Below, one piece after another: positions 38,750-53,004 of a stretch of 64,000 nucleotides of DNA (positions are counted from its first letter, which is position 1; every line of letters begins with the position of its first letter). Both the position numbers and the translations under genes were made by a program. Below the pieces are notes generated by a model. It saw only the letters and a program-made list of their open reading frames with translations. It did no database searches and had not been told where the DNA came from. Origin of the DNA: Haloferula luteola (lineage in GTDB: Bacteria; Verrucomicrobiota; Verrucomicrobiia; Verrucomicrobiales; Akkermansiaceae); assembly GCF_014201715.1 (NCBI RefSeq), contig NZ_JACHFD010000005.1, positions 62,001 through 126,000 of the forward strand. The letters run 5' to 3'.

Positions 38750-41700
38750 CCAAGACTTTCTCCGCATCTCAATGGGACTTGCGATTTGAAGAAGGGGCCG
38801 ATCTCGATCACGAAAGGTCCGACAGGCGTATGGTATGTAGGTTCCTCCCAGTACGATGCATCTCGTGGCATTTTGCTGGTGACGCCATGTGGCGGGGATC
38901 AATACAATACGGACAATATTGTGTGTTCGGAGTGGGAAGAGTCGACGCAGCGGTGGGTGGTGGAGAGCCGTGATCTTCCTGGGATGGCGTTGCAGAATGG
39001 GGCAACGGGTGCGGAGGATATGTTCAATTTGGTGCTGCTTTCGAATGAAGTTCCATTGGGAGTTTCGGTGCCGGAGGTGAGGTGGGAGGAGCCTGACGAA
39101 ACGGGATCGGTTGCGTTGGGCCAGGAAATGCAACTCCAGATCTCCGCCCCGGATGCGTTGAGGGTAGAGTTTTTCGTGGATGGACGGTGGTTGGGGAGCG
39201 ACGAAAGCGCTCCTTTCGCATGGGCTTGGACTCCGCAGGAAATGGGGTCAGTCGTTCTTTCTGCGAGGGCCGTCTCTGCGGATGGCATTGAAGGGCGACC
39301 GGAGAATTTGGAACTTGAAGTCGTCCCTTCGGCAGGCACCGGAGCGCTGTTCTTCGATGGTGTGGATGACCGGGTGGTTTTCGAGGAAGATGAAAGGTTT
39401 GGATTGAAAACCTGGACCCTCGAAGCGTGGGTTCGCTGGTCGGGTGAGGGGAGCGTCGCCTCCTCGGGATCTGGTGGAGTCACGGCCATTCCGTTGGTGG
39501 CGAAAGGAAGGGGGGAGGCCGATGGTTCTGAGGTGGACTGCAATTATTTCTTTGGGATTCGTCCGGAGGATGGCGTGTTGGTCGCGGATTTCGAGGATAT
39601 GGCAACGGGAGGGAATCACCCAGTTTCTGGGTCGACCTCGCTACCGCCCAATGTGTGGGTTCACGTGGCGGCGACGATGGACGGTGAAAAATGGCGGCTG
39701 TATGTGGATGGCCAGCTGGATGGGGAAGCGGAGGTGGTCGGGCAGTTGCCGCGATGGGACAGCATCCATCGAACTTCACTGGGAGTTGCCTTGAATTCTA
39801 TCGGTGGGTCATTGGGGGCCTTCCATGGTCAACTTGATGAAGTTCGAATCTGGAGCCGAGCCTTGAGCCGGAGGGAATTGGTGACCGGAGTTTGGGCGAT
39901 TCCTGAGGCGGATGATAGCTTGGTGGGTCGTTGGACCTTTGCGGAAGGTGGCGGGTTGGAGACCTGGAGCGATCGTGGAATCTTGGGTTCGTTGCTCGGA
40001 GTTCCGCGTTGGAGTGATGGGTTGGAGCTGCCTGGTAATGGTTGGCCCTATGTCGAGCTGGAAGCCCCCCGGGAGGAAGAGCGGGTTGAGGTGTCAGGGG
40101 TTCGGTTGGCGGCTGTGGGTACCGATCCGGAAGGACATGACGTGAATTTGAAATACTATTTGCGGCGTCGAGGGTGGGTGACCCCAGGTGAAGATTTTCG
40201 AGTGATCGCGATCCCCGATACTCAGTTTTACTCCGGGGAATTGAATGGTGGGACGGCCGCCATGTTTTCGTCGCAAACGGACTGGATTGTGGCGCGACGG
40301 GTGCCGGACCGAATCCGGTTTGTGATGCATTTGGGGGATGTGACGCAAAATGGGGAGACCTATCCGGTGCAATGGCTGAACGCGAGCCAAGCGATGTATC
40401 GGTTGGAGGATCCGACGACGACTCTGCTCTCTGAGGGAATTCCCTATGGAGTGACGGTGGGCAATCACGACCAGACTCCCATCGGAGACGCCGATGGGTT
40501 GACGACGTCATTCAACGAATACTTTGGCACGGCCCACTTCGAAGGGAAAAGCTACTACGGGGGTGGTTGGATGCCGGGGAACGCCGACAATAACTATCAA
40601 TTCTTCAGTGGGGGAGGGATCGATTTTGTGGTGGTGAATGTCGAATACGATACCAGTCCCGATGCGGAAGTTCTCGATTGGGTCGACGGGATCCTGGCTG
40701 CCAACCCTGACCGTCGTGCGATCGTGGTGAGCCATTGGATGGTCAATACGGGAAACCCAGCTTCTTTCAGTACGCTGGGGCAGGCATTGTACGATCGCTT
40801 GAAGTTACGGCCCAATTTGATGCTGATGCATGGAGGGCATATTCACGGTGAGGGATTGCGCACCGACTTGTGGGAGGGGCGAGCCGTGCACTCGATTTTG
40901 GCGGACTATCAAGGTCGGAACCATGGCGGTGATGGATGGCTGAGGATTCTTGAGTTTTCTCCGCGGAACAATGAGGTCCGGGTAAAGACCTATTCGGCCA
41001 CGCTCGATGAGTATGAGAGCGATGCGGACAGTGAGTTTGTTTTGCCGGTGGATCTGAGTGGAGCGCTGGGAGGCTTCGCTGAGGTAGGCGTCGTTTCGGG
41101 GAGTGGGTCAGGAAATCGTGCCGAGGTTGCAGTGGAAGGGCTGGAGCCTGGGGCGGTGTATGAATGGTATGTTGAAGCCAGCGACGGCAACCATACGACT
41201 CGAAGTGATGTCCAAACATGGGTGACCGCGGGTGGTGGAGCGGCGCCGGAGGTGAGTCTTCTTTCGCCGACGAATGGATCTCGATTCGGCAGTCCGGCTT
41301 CGGTTCACCTGGAAGCATCGGCGGTGGATGCGGATGGATCTGTGGAGCGAGTGGATTTTTTCCGGGGAACCGAATGGTTGGGGAGCGATGCATCGGCACC
41401 CTTCACCTGGGACCTGGAGAGCCCGGAATTGGGGAGCTACGTGTTGTTGGCGAAAGCCATCGATGATCAGGGGAATGTTACGACGTCTTCGCCCGTTTCG
41501 GTGGTGGTGAATCCCACGGTGACGGTGGTGGCTGAGCGGGATCGAGTTGGTGAGTTTGGGGATCGGAGCATGGCATTTCGGATCGAGAGGATGGGAGGAA
41601 TGGCCGAAGGCCTGGAGGTGAAGTTGTCGGCTTCGGGCTCCGCGAAAGCGGGTGAGGATGTGACAGGTTTCTCGCCTGCCGTGACTCTGGGTGCCGAGCA

Positions 41701-42247
41701 GGCCTTTGAGAGGCTTCCGATGGAAGTCGTCGAGGATGAACTGTCAGAGGGAGAAGAGATTTTTCGGGTCAGTGTGGCTGCTGATCTGACCTACGTTTTG
41801 GGGCAGCCGAGTTCAGCGGAGGTAACGATCGATGACCGGCCGTGGCAGGAGTTTTTATTTCAGCGATTGAAAGGCTCCCTACGAGATCCGGCGGAGGACG
41901 CAGATGGTGACGGGCGCACGAATCTTATGGAGTATTTCCAAGCGAGTGATCCGGCGTTGAGCTCTGAGGTGGGTCTTTGGGAGGCAAGGCGAGAGGATGG
42001 GGTTTTCCGGGTGAGATATGAGCGAGGGCTCCAAAGGGTGGATGTTGAAGGATTGTTGGAGTGGTCGGTTTCGGGGCGGGACTGGATGGGTAGCGGGGAC
42101 AGTGATGGGGAGCGGACGATCGAGGCGCAGGAAAGTGTGATTGGAGTGACGAAGGAGGGACGGGAGACGGTGGAAGCTTTGATGGTCGTGAAAGCCGGAA
42201 TGCCTCCGGAGAAGCTTTTCGTGCGATTGCGAGTGGAGGAGCGATGA
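38744..42247 (+). CDS. 3' part of secreted LamG/calcineurin-type phosphoesterase, cut by the prophage
   Basis: About 1,167 residues; a TTG at 38786 could serve as a start but would lack a signal peptide. Order: end of a beta repeat shared with 338-1117, an Ig-like domain, LamG (GALFFDGVDDRVVFEEDERF, then WTLEAWVRWSG), a metallophosphoesterase with DTQFYSG, LGDVTQNG, GNHDQ, VSHWM and GGHIHGE, a fibronectin- or Ig-like part, a second Ig-like domain (VSLLSPTNGSRFGSPASVHL), and Calx-beta. The active-site residues are all present. Without the signal peptide, which stays at 338, the product should not be exported. It is coupled to the TPR gene by ATGA. Confidence 0.8.
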   Translation, partial: GVPRLSPHLNGTCDLKKGPISITKGPTGVWYVGSSQYDASRGILLVTPCGGDQYNTDNIVCSEWEESTQRWVVESRDLPGMALQNGATGAEDMFNLVLLSNEVPLGVSVPEVRWEEPDETGSVALGQEMQLQISAPDALRVEFFVDGRWLGSDESAPFAWAWTPQEMGSVVLSARAVSADGIEGRPENLELEVVPSAGTGALFFDGVDDRVVFEEDERFGLKTWTLEAWVRWSGEGSVASSGSGGVTAIPLVAKGRGEADGSEVDCNYFFGIRPEDGVLVADFEDMATGGNHPVSGSTSLPPNVWVHVAATMDGEKWRLYVDGQLDGEAEVVGQLPRWDSIHRTSLGVALNSIGGSLGAFHGQLDEVRIWSRALSRRELVTGVWAIPEADDSLVGRWTFAEGGGLETWSDRGILGSLLGVPRWSDGLELPGNGWPYVELEAPREEERVEVSGVRLAAVGTDPEGHDVNLKYYLRRRGWVTPGEDFRVIAIPDTQFYSGELNGGTAAMFSSQTDWIVARRVPDRIRFVMHLGDVTQNGETYPVQWLNASQAMYRLEDPTTTLLSEGIPYGVTVGNHDQTPIGDADGLTTSFNEYFGTAHFEGKSYYGGGWMPGNADNNYQFFSGGGIDFVVVNVEYDTSPDAEVLDWVDGILAANPDRRAIVVSHWMVNTGNPASFSTLGQALYDRLKLRPNLMLMHGGHIHGEGLRTDLWEGRAVHSILADYQGRNHGGDGWLRILEFSPRNNEVRVKTYSATLDEYESDADSEFVLPVDLSGALGGFAEVGVVSGSGSGNRAEVAVEGLEPGAVYEWYVEASDGNHTTRSDVQTWVTAGGGAAPEVSLLSPTNGSRFGSPASVHLEASAVDADGSVERVDFFRGTEWLGSDASAPFTWDLESPELGSYVLLAKAIDDQGNVTTSSPVSVVVNPTVTVVAERDRVGEFGDRSMAFRIERMGGMAEGLEVKLSASGSAKAGEDVTGFSPAVTLGAEQAFERLPMEVVEDELSEGEEIFRVSVAADLTYVLGQPSSAEVTIDDRPWQEFLFQRLKGSLRDPAEDADGDGRTNLMEYFQASDPALSSEVGLWEARREDGVFRVRYERGLQRVDVEGLLEWSVSGRDWMGSGDSDGERTIEAQESVIGVTKEGRETVEALMVVKAGMPPEKLFVRLRVEER

Positions 42248-43077
42248 GAAGAGGAATGACTCTGTGGGTTTTGAGCGTGGCTCTTGCTGCTGCGCATCCG
42301 GATCCATCGCACACGCTTGCGGAGATCGACGCGCATTTGCGGGCCGAGCCGGAATCCACCGAATGGTGGGTGGCGAAAGCGCGGGTGTTGATGTCGGTCG
42401 GGCAGCAAGATGAGGCGCGAGCGGTGTTACAAGAGCTCTGCGGGAAGAAGCCTGACGATCCCGATGCGGAGGTAGCGATGGCAGCACTTGAGCAGAGAGA
42501 GGGCCGGATGGAGCTGGCCGAAAAGCGCTGTCGAGCAGTGGTGGCAAAGCATCGCCATCATGCGGAAGCGTGGCGCACTCTAGCAGAGTGCTTGGAGCGG
42601 TCGGGGGATGGAAATGGGGCTCGAGAAGCCGCGGAGAAAGCTCTGCGATTTTCGGAAGACACGCGGCCTGAGGATTTCGTGAAAGTCGCTTCGCTGTGCG
42701 AGGAGGGTGGCCGATTCGATGAGGCGGTCGATTGGCTGGAAGAAGGCATCCATCGACACGGCTGCGTGATGGGTCTGCATTTCAAAGCTTCGGAGATCGA
42801 ACGCCAGCGGGGGATGCCGGTTCGGGCAGTGGCGCACATGGATGCGGTGGAGGCCCGCTATGGTCCGACGGTGGTCACCTGTGAATTGAAGGCGCGGATT
42901 TATTCGGAAGCGAAGATGTGGCTTGAGGCAGCGCGGATGTGGGATGCGGCACTGGCGCTTCTGGATGCCCTGCCGGTGGAAGAAAGGCGCTCGAAGCTCT
43001 ACGAGATTTCTCGGTCTCGATTCGTGAATGCTCGGGACGACGCTCGGTCGCGGCTTTCTGGGGCGGAGGGAAAATAG
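42244..43077 (+). CDS. Secreted TPR-repeat protein
   Basis: 277 residues. A short signal peptide (MRRGMTLWVLSVALAAAHPD) is followed by helix pairs of the TPR type: AKARVLMSVGQQDEARAVLQ, AWRTLAECLERSGDGNGARE, and VASLCEEGGRFDEAVDWLEE. It overlaps the phosphoesterase gene by 4 bp, so it was probably its partner and is now cut off from the natural promoter. TPR proteins join protein complexes. Confidence 0.75.
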   Translation: MRRGMTLWVLSVALAAAHPDPSHTLAEIDAHLRAEPESTEWWVAKARVLMSVGQQDEARAVLQELCGKKPDDPDAEVAMAALEQREGRMELAEKRCRAVVAKHRHHAEAWRTLAECLERSGDGNGAREAAEKALRFSEDTRPEDFVKVASLCEEGGRFDEAVDWLEEGIHRHGCVMGLHFKASEIERQRGMPVRAVAHMDAVEARYGPTVVTCELKARIYSEAKMWLEAARMWDAALALLDALPVEERRSKLYEISRSRFVNARDDARSRLSGAEGK

Positions 43078-43079
43078 AA

Positions 43080-43107
43080 AAGCCGGACAGCGAGTGCTGC
43101 CCGGCTT
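43080..43107 (-). terminator. Terminator of the groES-groEL operon
   Basis: AAGCCGG-A-CAGC (43080-43091) and GCTG-C-CCGGCTT (96-107) form an 11-bp stem with one mismatch and a GAGT loop. Read leftwards, TTCTATTTT follows. It lies 37 bp beyond groEL. It may also end the TPR gene from the other side. Confidence 0.7.
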
Positions 43108-43143
43108 GGAAGGAAGTGGACGGAAGCGTCCGCCTGGGAGGGC

Positions 43144-44796
<1,653 letters not shown>

Positions 44797-44838
44797 TCAA
44801 TAAAGCGTAGATGGTGGATGGGGAAGGGTGAGGGATTC

Positions 44839-45129
44839 TCAGGCGACGATGCCGAGGATGTCGGACTCCGAGAGGATGAGGTATTCGAGACCGTCGATTT
44901 TCACTTCGGTGCCGCCGTACTTTGAGATGAGGACCTTGTCGCCCACCTTGACGGAGAATTCGATGGTGTTGCCATTGTCGTCCTTGCCGCCGGTGCCGAG
45001 GGTGATGACTTCGGCTTCCTGCGGTTTTTCTTTCGCGGTGTCGGGAAGCACGATGCCTCCTGCGGACACTTCTTCAGCCGCAAGGCGCTTCACGAGCACG
45101 CGTTGACCGAGGGGTTGGATGCTAGCCAT
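44839..45129 (-). CDS. groES: Co-chaperonin GroES (10 kDa)
   Basis: 96 residues. Signature: [20 protein letters not shown], then [20 protein letters not shown] (the mobile loop) and the end DILGIVA. It caps the GroEL ring. No CIRCE element (TTAGCACTC/GAGTGCTAA) is seen in the 83 bp upstream, where the dnaK terminator lies. Confidence 0.97.
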   Translation of the reverse strand: MASIQPLGQRVLVKRLAAEEVSAGGIVLPDTAKEKPQEAEVITLGTGGKDDNGNTIEFSVKVGDKVLISKYGGTEVKIDGLEYLILSESDILGIVA

Positions 45130-45168
45130 GTTGTTGGTTTCTGTTGGTTTGGTTTGTTGGTTGAAGAG

Positions 45169-45193
45169 CCGCCCTGCCTGAAGGGCAGGGCGG
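45169..45193 (-). terminator. Hairpin between dnaK and groES
   Basis: CCGCCCTGCC (45169-45178) and GGCAGGGCGG (45184-45193) form a perfect 10-bp stem 20 bp beyond the dnaK stop. There is only a short T-rich run on the minus strand, so it may end dnaK transcripts partly. Confidence 0.6.
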
Positions 45194-45212
45194 AAAACGT
45201 TGGATTCGTAGA

Positions 45213-47450
<2,238 letters not shown>

Positions 47451-47540
47451 GGGCAGGTGCCAGAGTGGTCGAATGGGCTCGCCTGGAAAGCGAGTGTGCC
47501 GGCAACGGTACCGGGGGTTCGAATCCCCCCCTGTCCGCCA
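47451..47540 (+). tRNA. tRNA-Ser(GGA)
   Basis: 90 nt. Acceptor arms GGGCAGG and CCTGTCC pair over seven bases, with discriminator G and an encoded CCA. The anticodon arm is CTCGC-CTGGAAA-GCGAG, giving GGA. A long variable arm (TGTGCCGGCAACGGTACC) and the T arm GGGGGTTCGAATCCCCC are class II features as expected for serine. Confidence 0.95.
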
Positions 47541-47739
47541 GTTTCTTCATCCGGTGTTTTCACCAAGAAACTGGAGCGTAAGCGGAAGTGAAGAAAGTCC
47601 GTAGCTTTACCCGGATTGGCGTTTTCCTGCGTCAGCTTGAAAGTTGAGGCTGGTCAAGAGGGTTTTCGCATGTAGCGTTTGCCGCCGCGCCGGCGGACCT
47701 TGGTTGTAGAAGCCGGCGAATTTTTTTCCCAACACTTCC

Positions 47740-48846
47740 ATGCCCCTTCGTGTCCCTTATAAGCGGGTCGACTGGCTCAACACCGTCTTCCTCCTCGCTG
47801 TTACTCTCGTCGCCTTGATTGCGGCGCCCTATTTCATCTGGAAGAACGGCATCAATGGCTTTCAGCTGGCGATGTTCACTTTCTACTCGTTGGCAACCGG
47901 GATGAGTATCACGCTCGGTTATCACCGTTTGTTCTCGCACCTCTCCTTCAAGGCGAAATGGCCGGTCCGGCTGTTCACCTTGGTCTTCGGAGCCTGTGCT
48001 TTCGAGAATTCGGTTCTCAACTGGGCATCCGATCATCGTCGCCATCACAAGCATGTCGATCACGACGATGATCCATACAACATCCAGAACGGCTTCCTTT
48101 GGGCCCACATCGGATGGATTCTTTTCAAGGTGCTTCCTGAGCCTCCCTTGGACAACGTGGCGGATCTCCGGAAAGATCGTCTGGTGATGTGGCAGCATCG
48201 CAATGACAAGATGATCGCGCTCCTGGTGGGGCTGGGTCTGCCGGCGTTGCTGGGATACTGGAATGGCGGAGCTGAAGGCGCTTTGGGTGGATTTCTGATC
48301 GCGGGAGCGCTCCGTGTGTTCGTGGTTCAGCAGTGCACGTTTTTCATCAATAGTCTTTGCCACACCATTGGTCGTCAGCCCTATTCGTCGAAAAACAGCG
48401 CTCGGGACAGCACGATCATGGCTTTCTTCACCTTTGGGGAGGGCTACCACAATTTCCACCATTCGTTCCAGCATGACTACCGCAACGGGGTGAAGGCATG
48501 GAACTTCGACCCGACGAAGTGGGCGATTTGGGCTCTGTCTCGCGTTGGTCTGGTTTCGGATCTTCGCCGGGTGCCTGAGGAGAAGATCATTTTGGCGGAG
48601 ATCGCCGAGGCTCGTCGTCGGGCAGAGGAGCAACTCGCCCAGCTGAGCGAGACGGGAGTGACGGTGTGTGAAAAGGCTCTGGCGACGGTCCATGAGCTCC
48701 AGGAAAGCCTTGCTGCCGCTTATCACGAATTGGAGCAGGCGGTTGCTCAACGAGCGGAGATGTCGCGTCAGGCGCTCAATCGTTGGCGGCGGGATGCTCG
48801 CCAGTTGATTGCCGCGCTTTCGGATTTGACGCCGCTGCCGGCCTGA
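47740..48846 (+). CDS. Delta-9 type fatty-acid (acyl-CoA/acyl-lipid) desaturase
   Basis: 368 residues. The three histidine boxes of membrane desaturases are present: HRLFSH, HRRHHKHVDHDDD and HNFHHSFQHDYRNG, among four membrane segments. It adds a double bond to acyl chains using a di-iron centre, which adjusts membrane fluidity. The last 90 residues form a long charged coiled coil (EIAEARRRAEEQLAQLSETG) that is not part of the core enzyme and may join it to a partner. Confidence 0.9.
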   Translation: MPLRVPYKRVDWLNTVFLLAVTLVALIAAPYFIWKNGINGFQLAMFTFYSLATGMSITLGYHRLFSHLSFKAKWPVRLFTLVFGACAFENSVLNWASDHRRHHKHVDHDDDPYNIQNGFLWAHIGWILFKVLPEPPLDNVADLRKDRLVMWQHRNDKMIALLVGLGLPALLGYWNGGAEGALGGFLIAGALRVFVVQQCTFFINSLCHTIGRQPYSSKNSARDSTIMAFFTFGEGYHNFHHSFQHDYRNGVKAWNFDPTKWAIWALSRVGLVSDLRRVPEEKIILAEIAEARRRAEEQLAQLSETGVTVCEKALATVHELQESLAAAYHELEQAVAQRAEMSRQALNRWRRDARQLIAALSDLTPLPA

Positions 48847-48875
48847 TCCTTTTCGAGGCTTCGAATTTCCAAAGC

Positions 48876-48908
48876 AAAAGGCCCGCGGGATTCCGCGGGC
48901 CTTTTTTT
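48876..48908. terminator. Strong shared rho-independent terminator
   Basis: AAGGCCCGCGG and CCGCGGGCCTT form an 11-bp stem with a short loop and are followed by seven T on the plus strand; on the minus strand TTTTGC follows. It ends the desaturase gene and, from the other side, the L,D-transpeptidase gene. Confidence 0.9.
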
Positions 48909-48945
48909 GTTGAATGGGATTCGGTGGGGTGTTCGGACGACTGCC

Positions 48946-49566
48946 TCAGAACTTCCACATTTTGCCCTGATCCTGGTCCTTGAAGACCTGCGAGCTTTGA
49001 AGATACGAATTGGGAGGGTTGGGCAGCGGGCTGTCATCGAGCACGGGAAGGTTTTTTCCCTCCGAGCTATCCCATGGCTGGCTGCTAGCCACATTTACCG
49101 GGGTGCCGACACGAACCATGTCGAAGATCTCGCGGGCTGAATTCAGAGGAAGCCGCACGCAACCGTGAGTGGCAGGGTAGGGCTTCACAAAGCCCCAGTG
49201 CATTCCGTAGGCGGCGGTGTAGAACTCCATCCAGTAAGTCATCGGATAGCCTGCCCCGGGGCTGCTTGCGCGGCGGCGGTACTTCACCTTGTTGCGAATC
49301 GGGTAGGTCCCTTTTGGGGTGGGTGAAGCGGAGGTGCCGACGCAGCAAGGGGTGGCGAGCAGGACCTTTCCTCCCTCGACGACATACAGGCGCTGGGCGC
49401 TGGTGCTGATATGGACTTTCACTGCCGAGGGATTGGAGACCTCGGTGACTTTGGGTTTGAAGGAGAACGAATTGGCAGGTGAGCCGGTATTCAGGTTTCC
49501 GCACGAGCTCAGGGCGAGACCGCCCGCGAGGAGCAGGGGAGGGAGAAGCAGATTTCGAATGTTCAT
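48946..49566 (-). CDS. L,D-transpeptidase (YkuD) lipoprotein
   Basis: 206 residues. A lipoprotein signal with lipobox LALSSC (Cys22) leads to a YkuD domain with the catalytic motif HGCVRL (His134, Cys136, Arg138) and the upstream ATHGC context. Such enzymes make 3-3 cross-links in peptidoglycan or attach proteins to it. It faces the periplasm. Confidence 0.9.
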   Translation of the reverse strand: MNIRNLLLPPLLLAGGLALSSCGNLNTGSPANSFSFKPKVTEVSNPSAVKVHISTSAQRLYVVEGGKVLLATPCCVGTSASPTPKGTYPIRNKVKYRRRASSPGAGYPMTYWMEFYTAAYGMHWGFVKPYPATHGCVRLPLNSAREIFDMVRVGTPVNVASSQPWDSSEGKNLPVLDDSPLPNPPNSYLQSSQVFKDQDQGKMWKF

Positions 49567-49894
49567 GGGGAATCAGATTGGATCGAGCCCAGCCATATCC
49601 TCGATTTCATCCGGTGCAAATCATTCCCGGAGTTCGGCAAGACTTCGGCGTCAGCGTCATGGGCTCCTGAATTCCAAGGATTCGGAGAATGAAAAAAATA
49701 GTCAAAATAGGGCTTGTCAGAAGGGTCGTCCCGGGTAGTCTCTGCGCCCCCACATCCGTGAGCTGCAACAGGCAGTTCACTACGACAATCTCCAAACTAT
49801 CGGGTGCAGCACCGGAAAAAAGGCTCCTGCGAGGGAATTCTCGCCGGTGGTCGGTGCGCTCCAAAAGCAAACATCGAAACCCCGCAGGAATCCA
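49567..49894 (+). promoter_or_regulatory. Leader and promoter region of the ribosomal cluster
   Basis: 328 bp without a gene. TTGTCA (49714-49719) and TAGTCT (49736-49741) with a 16-bp gap form a plausible vegetative promoter after an A-rich stretch (GAAAAAAATAGTC). About 150 bp of leader follow up to rpsL, long enough for ribosomal-protein feedback, but no structure is clear. Confidence 0.4.
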
Positions 49895-50278
49895 ATGCCG
49901 ACCATCAATCAGCTTGTCCGCAAGGGCCGTCTCGTGCCGGTCGAGAAATCGAAGTCGCCGGCCATGACCAACTGCCCGCAGCGTCGTGGCGTCTGCCTTC
50001 AGGTCATGACCCGGACGCCCAAGAAGCCGAACTCGGCTCTCCGGAAAGTCGCCAAGGTGCGCCTCACCAATGGCTACGAAGTCATCGCCTACATCGGTGG
50101 TGAAGGCCACAACCTCCAGGAGCACTCCATCGTGCTCGTGCGCGGCGGCCGGGTGAAGGACCTTCCGGGTGTCCGTTACCACATCGTTCGTGGTGCCCTT
50201 GATACTCTCGGCGTCGACAAGCGTCGCCAAGGCCGCTCGAAGTACGGTGCGAAGCGCCCGAAGGCCGACAAGAAGTAA
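49895..50278 (+). CDS. rpsL: 30S ribosomal protein S12
   Basis: 127 residues from [12 protein letters not shown]. The family's blocks [20 protein letters not shown] and [20 protein letters not shown] are intact. S12 lies at the decoding site. Lys43 and Lys88 regions, where streptomycin resistance arises, look wild-type (TPKKPN; VKDLPG). First gene of the cluster. Confidence 0.98.
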   Translation: MPTINQLVRKGRLVPVEKSKSPAMTNCPQRRGVCLQVMTRTPKKPNSALRKVAKVRLTNGYEVIAYIGGEGHNLQEHSIVLVRGGRVKDLPGVRYHIVRGALDTLGVDKRRQGRSKYGAKRPKADKK

Positions 50279-50307
50279 TTTTCTGAAACGACCAACCTGA
50301 TTTCATC

Positions 50308-50781
50308 ATGTCCCGCCGCAAGCGAGTCTTCACCAAGCCCGATCGTCGCGATTCTCGCTACGACAGCGCCCTCGTCGGTCACCTCATTTCGAAGGTGATG
50401 CGCGATGGCAAGCGTTCCCTGGCTGAGCGCATTGTTTACGCCGCCATCGATAAGGCCAACGAAGGTGTCGATACCGTCGACCCCCTCGAAGTGGTCACCC
50501 GCGCCATCGAAAACGCCAAGCCGCGCGTTGAGGTCAAGAGCCGCCGTGTGGGTGGTGCGACCTATCAGGTGCCGCTTGAAGTGGCTCCGGATCGTTCCGA
50601 GTCGCTCGCTCTGCGCTGGATCGTGGGTTACGCCCGCAATCGTAAGGGCACCCCAATGCACGTCGCCCTCGCCAACGAGATCAAGGACGCCGCCAACAAC
50701 CAAGGCAGCTCCGTTCGTAAGCGTGATGACGTTCACAAGATGGCACAGGCCAACCGCGCCTTTGCTCACTTCCGCTGGTAA
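50308..50781 (+). CDS. rpsG: 30S ribosomal protein S7
   Basis: 157 residues. The start MSRRKRVFTKPDRRDSRYDS and the blocks GGATYQVPLEV and KRDDVHKMAQANRAFAHFRW are typical. S7 starts assembly of the 30S head and often represses the str operon. It lies 29 bp after rpsL. Confidence 0.98.
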   Translation: MSRRKRVFTKPDRRDSRYDSALVGHLISKVMRDGKRSLAERIVYAAIDKANEGVDTVDPLEVVTRAIENAKPRVEVKSRRVGGATYQVPLEVAPDRSESLALRWIVGYARNRKGTPMHVALANEIKDAANNQGSSVRKRDDVHKMAQANRAFAHFRW

Positions 50782-50819
50782 TCCGACCTGCTGATCCTTC
50801 TCTACCGCGCCCGCATTCG

Positions 50820-52961
50820 ATGAGCTCCGCCCAATCACCATCCGATCGCCCGTTTCCGCTTGAGCGGACTCGGAACATTGGGATTGCGGCGCACATCGAC
50901 GCTGGCAAAACCACACTGACTGAGCGGATCCTCTTCTACACGGGGATGATCCACAAGATCGGTGAGGTGCACGACGGCGCTGCGACCACCGACTGGATGG
51001 AGCAGGAGCGCGAGCGCGGGATCACCATCACCTCCGCTGCTGTCACCGCCGATTGGTGGCAGCACGAGGAAGAGGGGGTCTTCAAGTTGTTTGACGGGGT
51101 TAAGCACCGCGTCAATATCATCGACACTCCCGGACACGTCGACTTCACCGCTGAGGTCGAGCGTTCGCTCCGGGTGCTGGATGGTGCCATCGTCGTCTTC
51201 TGCGGCGTGGCTGGCGTCCAGCCCCAAACGGAAACGGTCTGGCGTCAGGCGACGAAGTACAAGGTCCCACGGATCGTCTTCGTGAATAAGATGGACCGGG
51301 TGGGCGCGAACTTCGACAATGTCGTCGAAGAAATTCGCACCAAGCTCAATGCCAAGCCTGTCCGGATCTTGATTCCCATCGGCTCCGAGGAGAACCTCCG
51401 AGGTCAGATTGATGTGATCAACCGCCGGGCAGTTGTGTATTCCGACAGTGAGGTGCTCGGCTCAACTTATGAAGTTGCCGATCTCACACCAGAGCAGGCT
51501 GCCCTCGCCGAAGAAGCCTACGAGGAGTTGATTTCGCTCCTTGCGGATCACGACGAAGCCATCGGTGAAAAATTCCTCCTCGAAGAGGAAATCACCCTTG
51601 GAGATGCCAAGCAGGCATTGCGGCGTTGCACCATTGCCAATCAACTGATCCCCGTGGCGGGTGGATCCGCTTTCAAAAACAAAGGCGTTCAGTACCTCTT
51701 GGATGCCGTTCTCGATTACCTTCCCAGTCCGCTCGACATTCCAGCCGCGGTGGGAATGGACCCCGATGACGAGGAGCATGCGATTGAAGTGCCAACTTCC
51801 GATGAAGGAAAGTTCTGCGCTCTCGCCTTCAAACTCTGGGCTGACAAATTCGTCGGAAAGCTTGTTTTCTTCCGGGTCTACTCTGGAGTCGTTCGCAAGG
51901 GCGACACGATTTACAATCCTCGCACTCGCAAATCCGAGCGAGTGGGCCGCCTGATTCAGATTCAGTCAGATACTCATCAGGACATTGACGTTTGTCATGC
52001 CGGTGATATCGCCGCGATGGTGGGACTGAAGAACGTCCAAACCGGTGATACCCTCGCAGCACCCGGCTTTGATGTGGTGCTTGAGCCGCCGAGTTTCCCG
52101 GAGCCGGTCATTTCGATGGCTGTCGAGCCGAAGACCAAAGCGGATCAGGAAAAGCTCGCCAATGCCTTGGTGCGCCTGTCCGAAGAGGATCCGACCTTCG
52201 TCGTGAAGACCGACGAAGACACCGGACAAACCATCATTTCCGGGATGGGTGAACTTCACCTTGAAATCATCGTCGACCGTTTGCGTCGCGAGTTTAAGGT
52301 CGAGGCCAACACCGGAGCTCCCCAAATCGCCTATCGCGAAACCATCACGGGTGCCGCGGATGGCGAGGGTAAGCTCGTCAAGCAATCCGGTGGCCGTGGG
52401 CAATATGGCCACGTGCGCCTCCGGATGAAGCCGAACGAAAAGGGCAAAGGTCTCACCATTGAGAACCAGATCGTCGGCGGAGAGATTCCCAAGGAATATC
52501 ACAATGCCGTCTTCAAAGGCGTCGAGCAGGCCATGAGCAATGGCATCGTCGCCGGATACCCCGTCGTGGATGTCCACGTCGACGTCCTCGGGGGTTCGTT
52601 CCACGATGTGGATTCGAACGAAAACGCTTTCACCATGGCGGCCATTTTCGCCATGCGCGATGGCTTCAAGAAAGCCTCTCCCATCCTTCTGGAGCCCATC
52701 ATGGGTGTGGAAGTCTCCACGCCAGATGACTACCAGGGTGACGTGATGGGGGATCTTTCTCGCCGTCGTGGCCAAATCGGCCAAATGGAGTCGAAGGGTA
52801 ACCTCGCCATCATCCATGCGGCCGTGCCGCTTAAGGAGATGTTTGGTTACTCGACAGCGGTTCGCACGCTGTCGTCCGGACGGGCCTCCTACTCCATGAC
52901 CCCCTCGCACTTCGAGCAAGTGCCCCAGAACATCGTCGAAGAGATCGTCAACGAACGCTGA
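50820..52961 (+). CDS. fusA: Elongation factor G
   Basis: 713 residues. GTPase motifs [17 protein letters not shown] and NKMDR are present, as are the later blocks [18 protein letters not shown] and [12 protein letters not shown]. It drives translocation. Unlike E. coli, tuf does not follow it; rpsJ is next. Confidence 0.98.
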   Translation: MSSAQSPSDRPFPLERTRNIGIAAHIDAGKTTLTERILFYTGMIHKIGEVHDGAATTDWMEQERERGITITSAAVTADWWQHEEEGVFKLFDGVKHRVNIIDTPGHVDFTAEVERSLRVLDGAIVVFCGVAGVQPQTETVWRQATKYKVPRIVFVNKMDRVGANFDNVVEEIRTKLNAKPVRILIPIGSEENLRGQIDVINRRAVVYSDSEVLGSTYEVADLTPEQAALAEEAYEELISLLADHDEAIGEKFLLEEEITLGDAKQALRRCTIANQLIPVAGGSAFKNKGVQYLLDAVLDYLPSPLDIPAAVGMDPDDEEHAIEVPTSDEGKFCALAFKLWADKFVGKLVFFRVYSGVVRKGDTIYNPRTRKSERVGRLIQIQSDTHQDIDVCHAGDIAAMVGLKNVQTGDTLAAPGFDVVLEPPSFPEPVISMAVEPKTKADQEKLANALVRLSEEDPTFVVKTDEDTGQTIISGMGELHLEIIVDRLRREFKVEANTGAPQIAYRETITGAADGEGKLVKQSGGRGQYGHVRLRMKPNEKGKGLTIENQIVGGEIPKEYHNAVFKGVEQAMSNGIVAGYPVVDVHVDVLGGSFHDVDSNENAFTMAAIFAMRDGFKKASPILLEPIMGVEVSTPDDYQGDVMGDLSRRRGQIGQMESKGNLAIIHAAVPLKEMFGYSTAVRTLSSGRASYSMTPSHFEQVPQNIVEEIVNER

Positions 52962-53004
52962 TCCCAGCCATCCTCAAAGAATCAACCGCCACCGTTCCGA
53001 CACC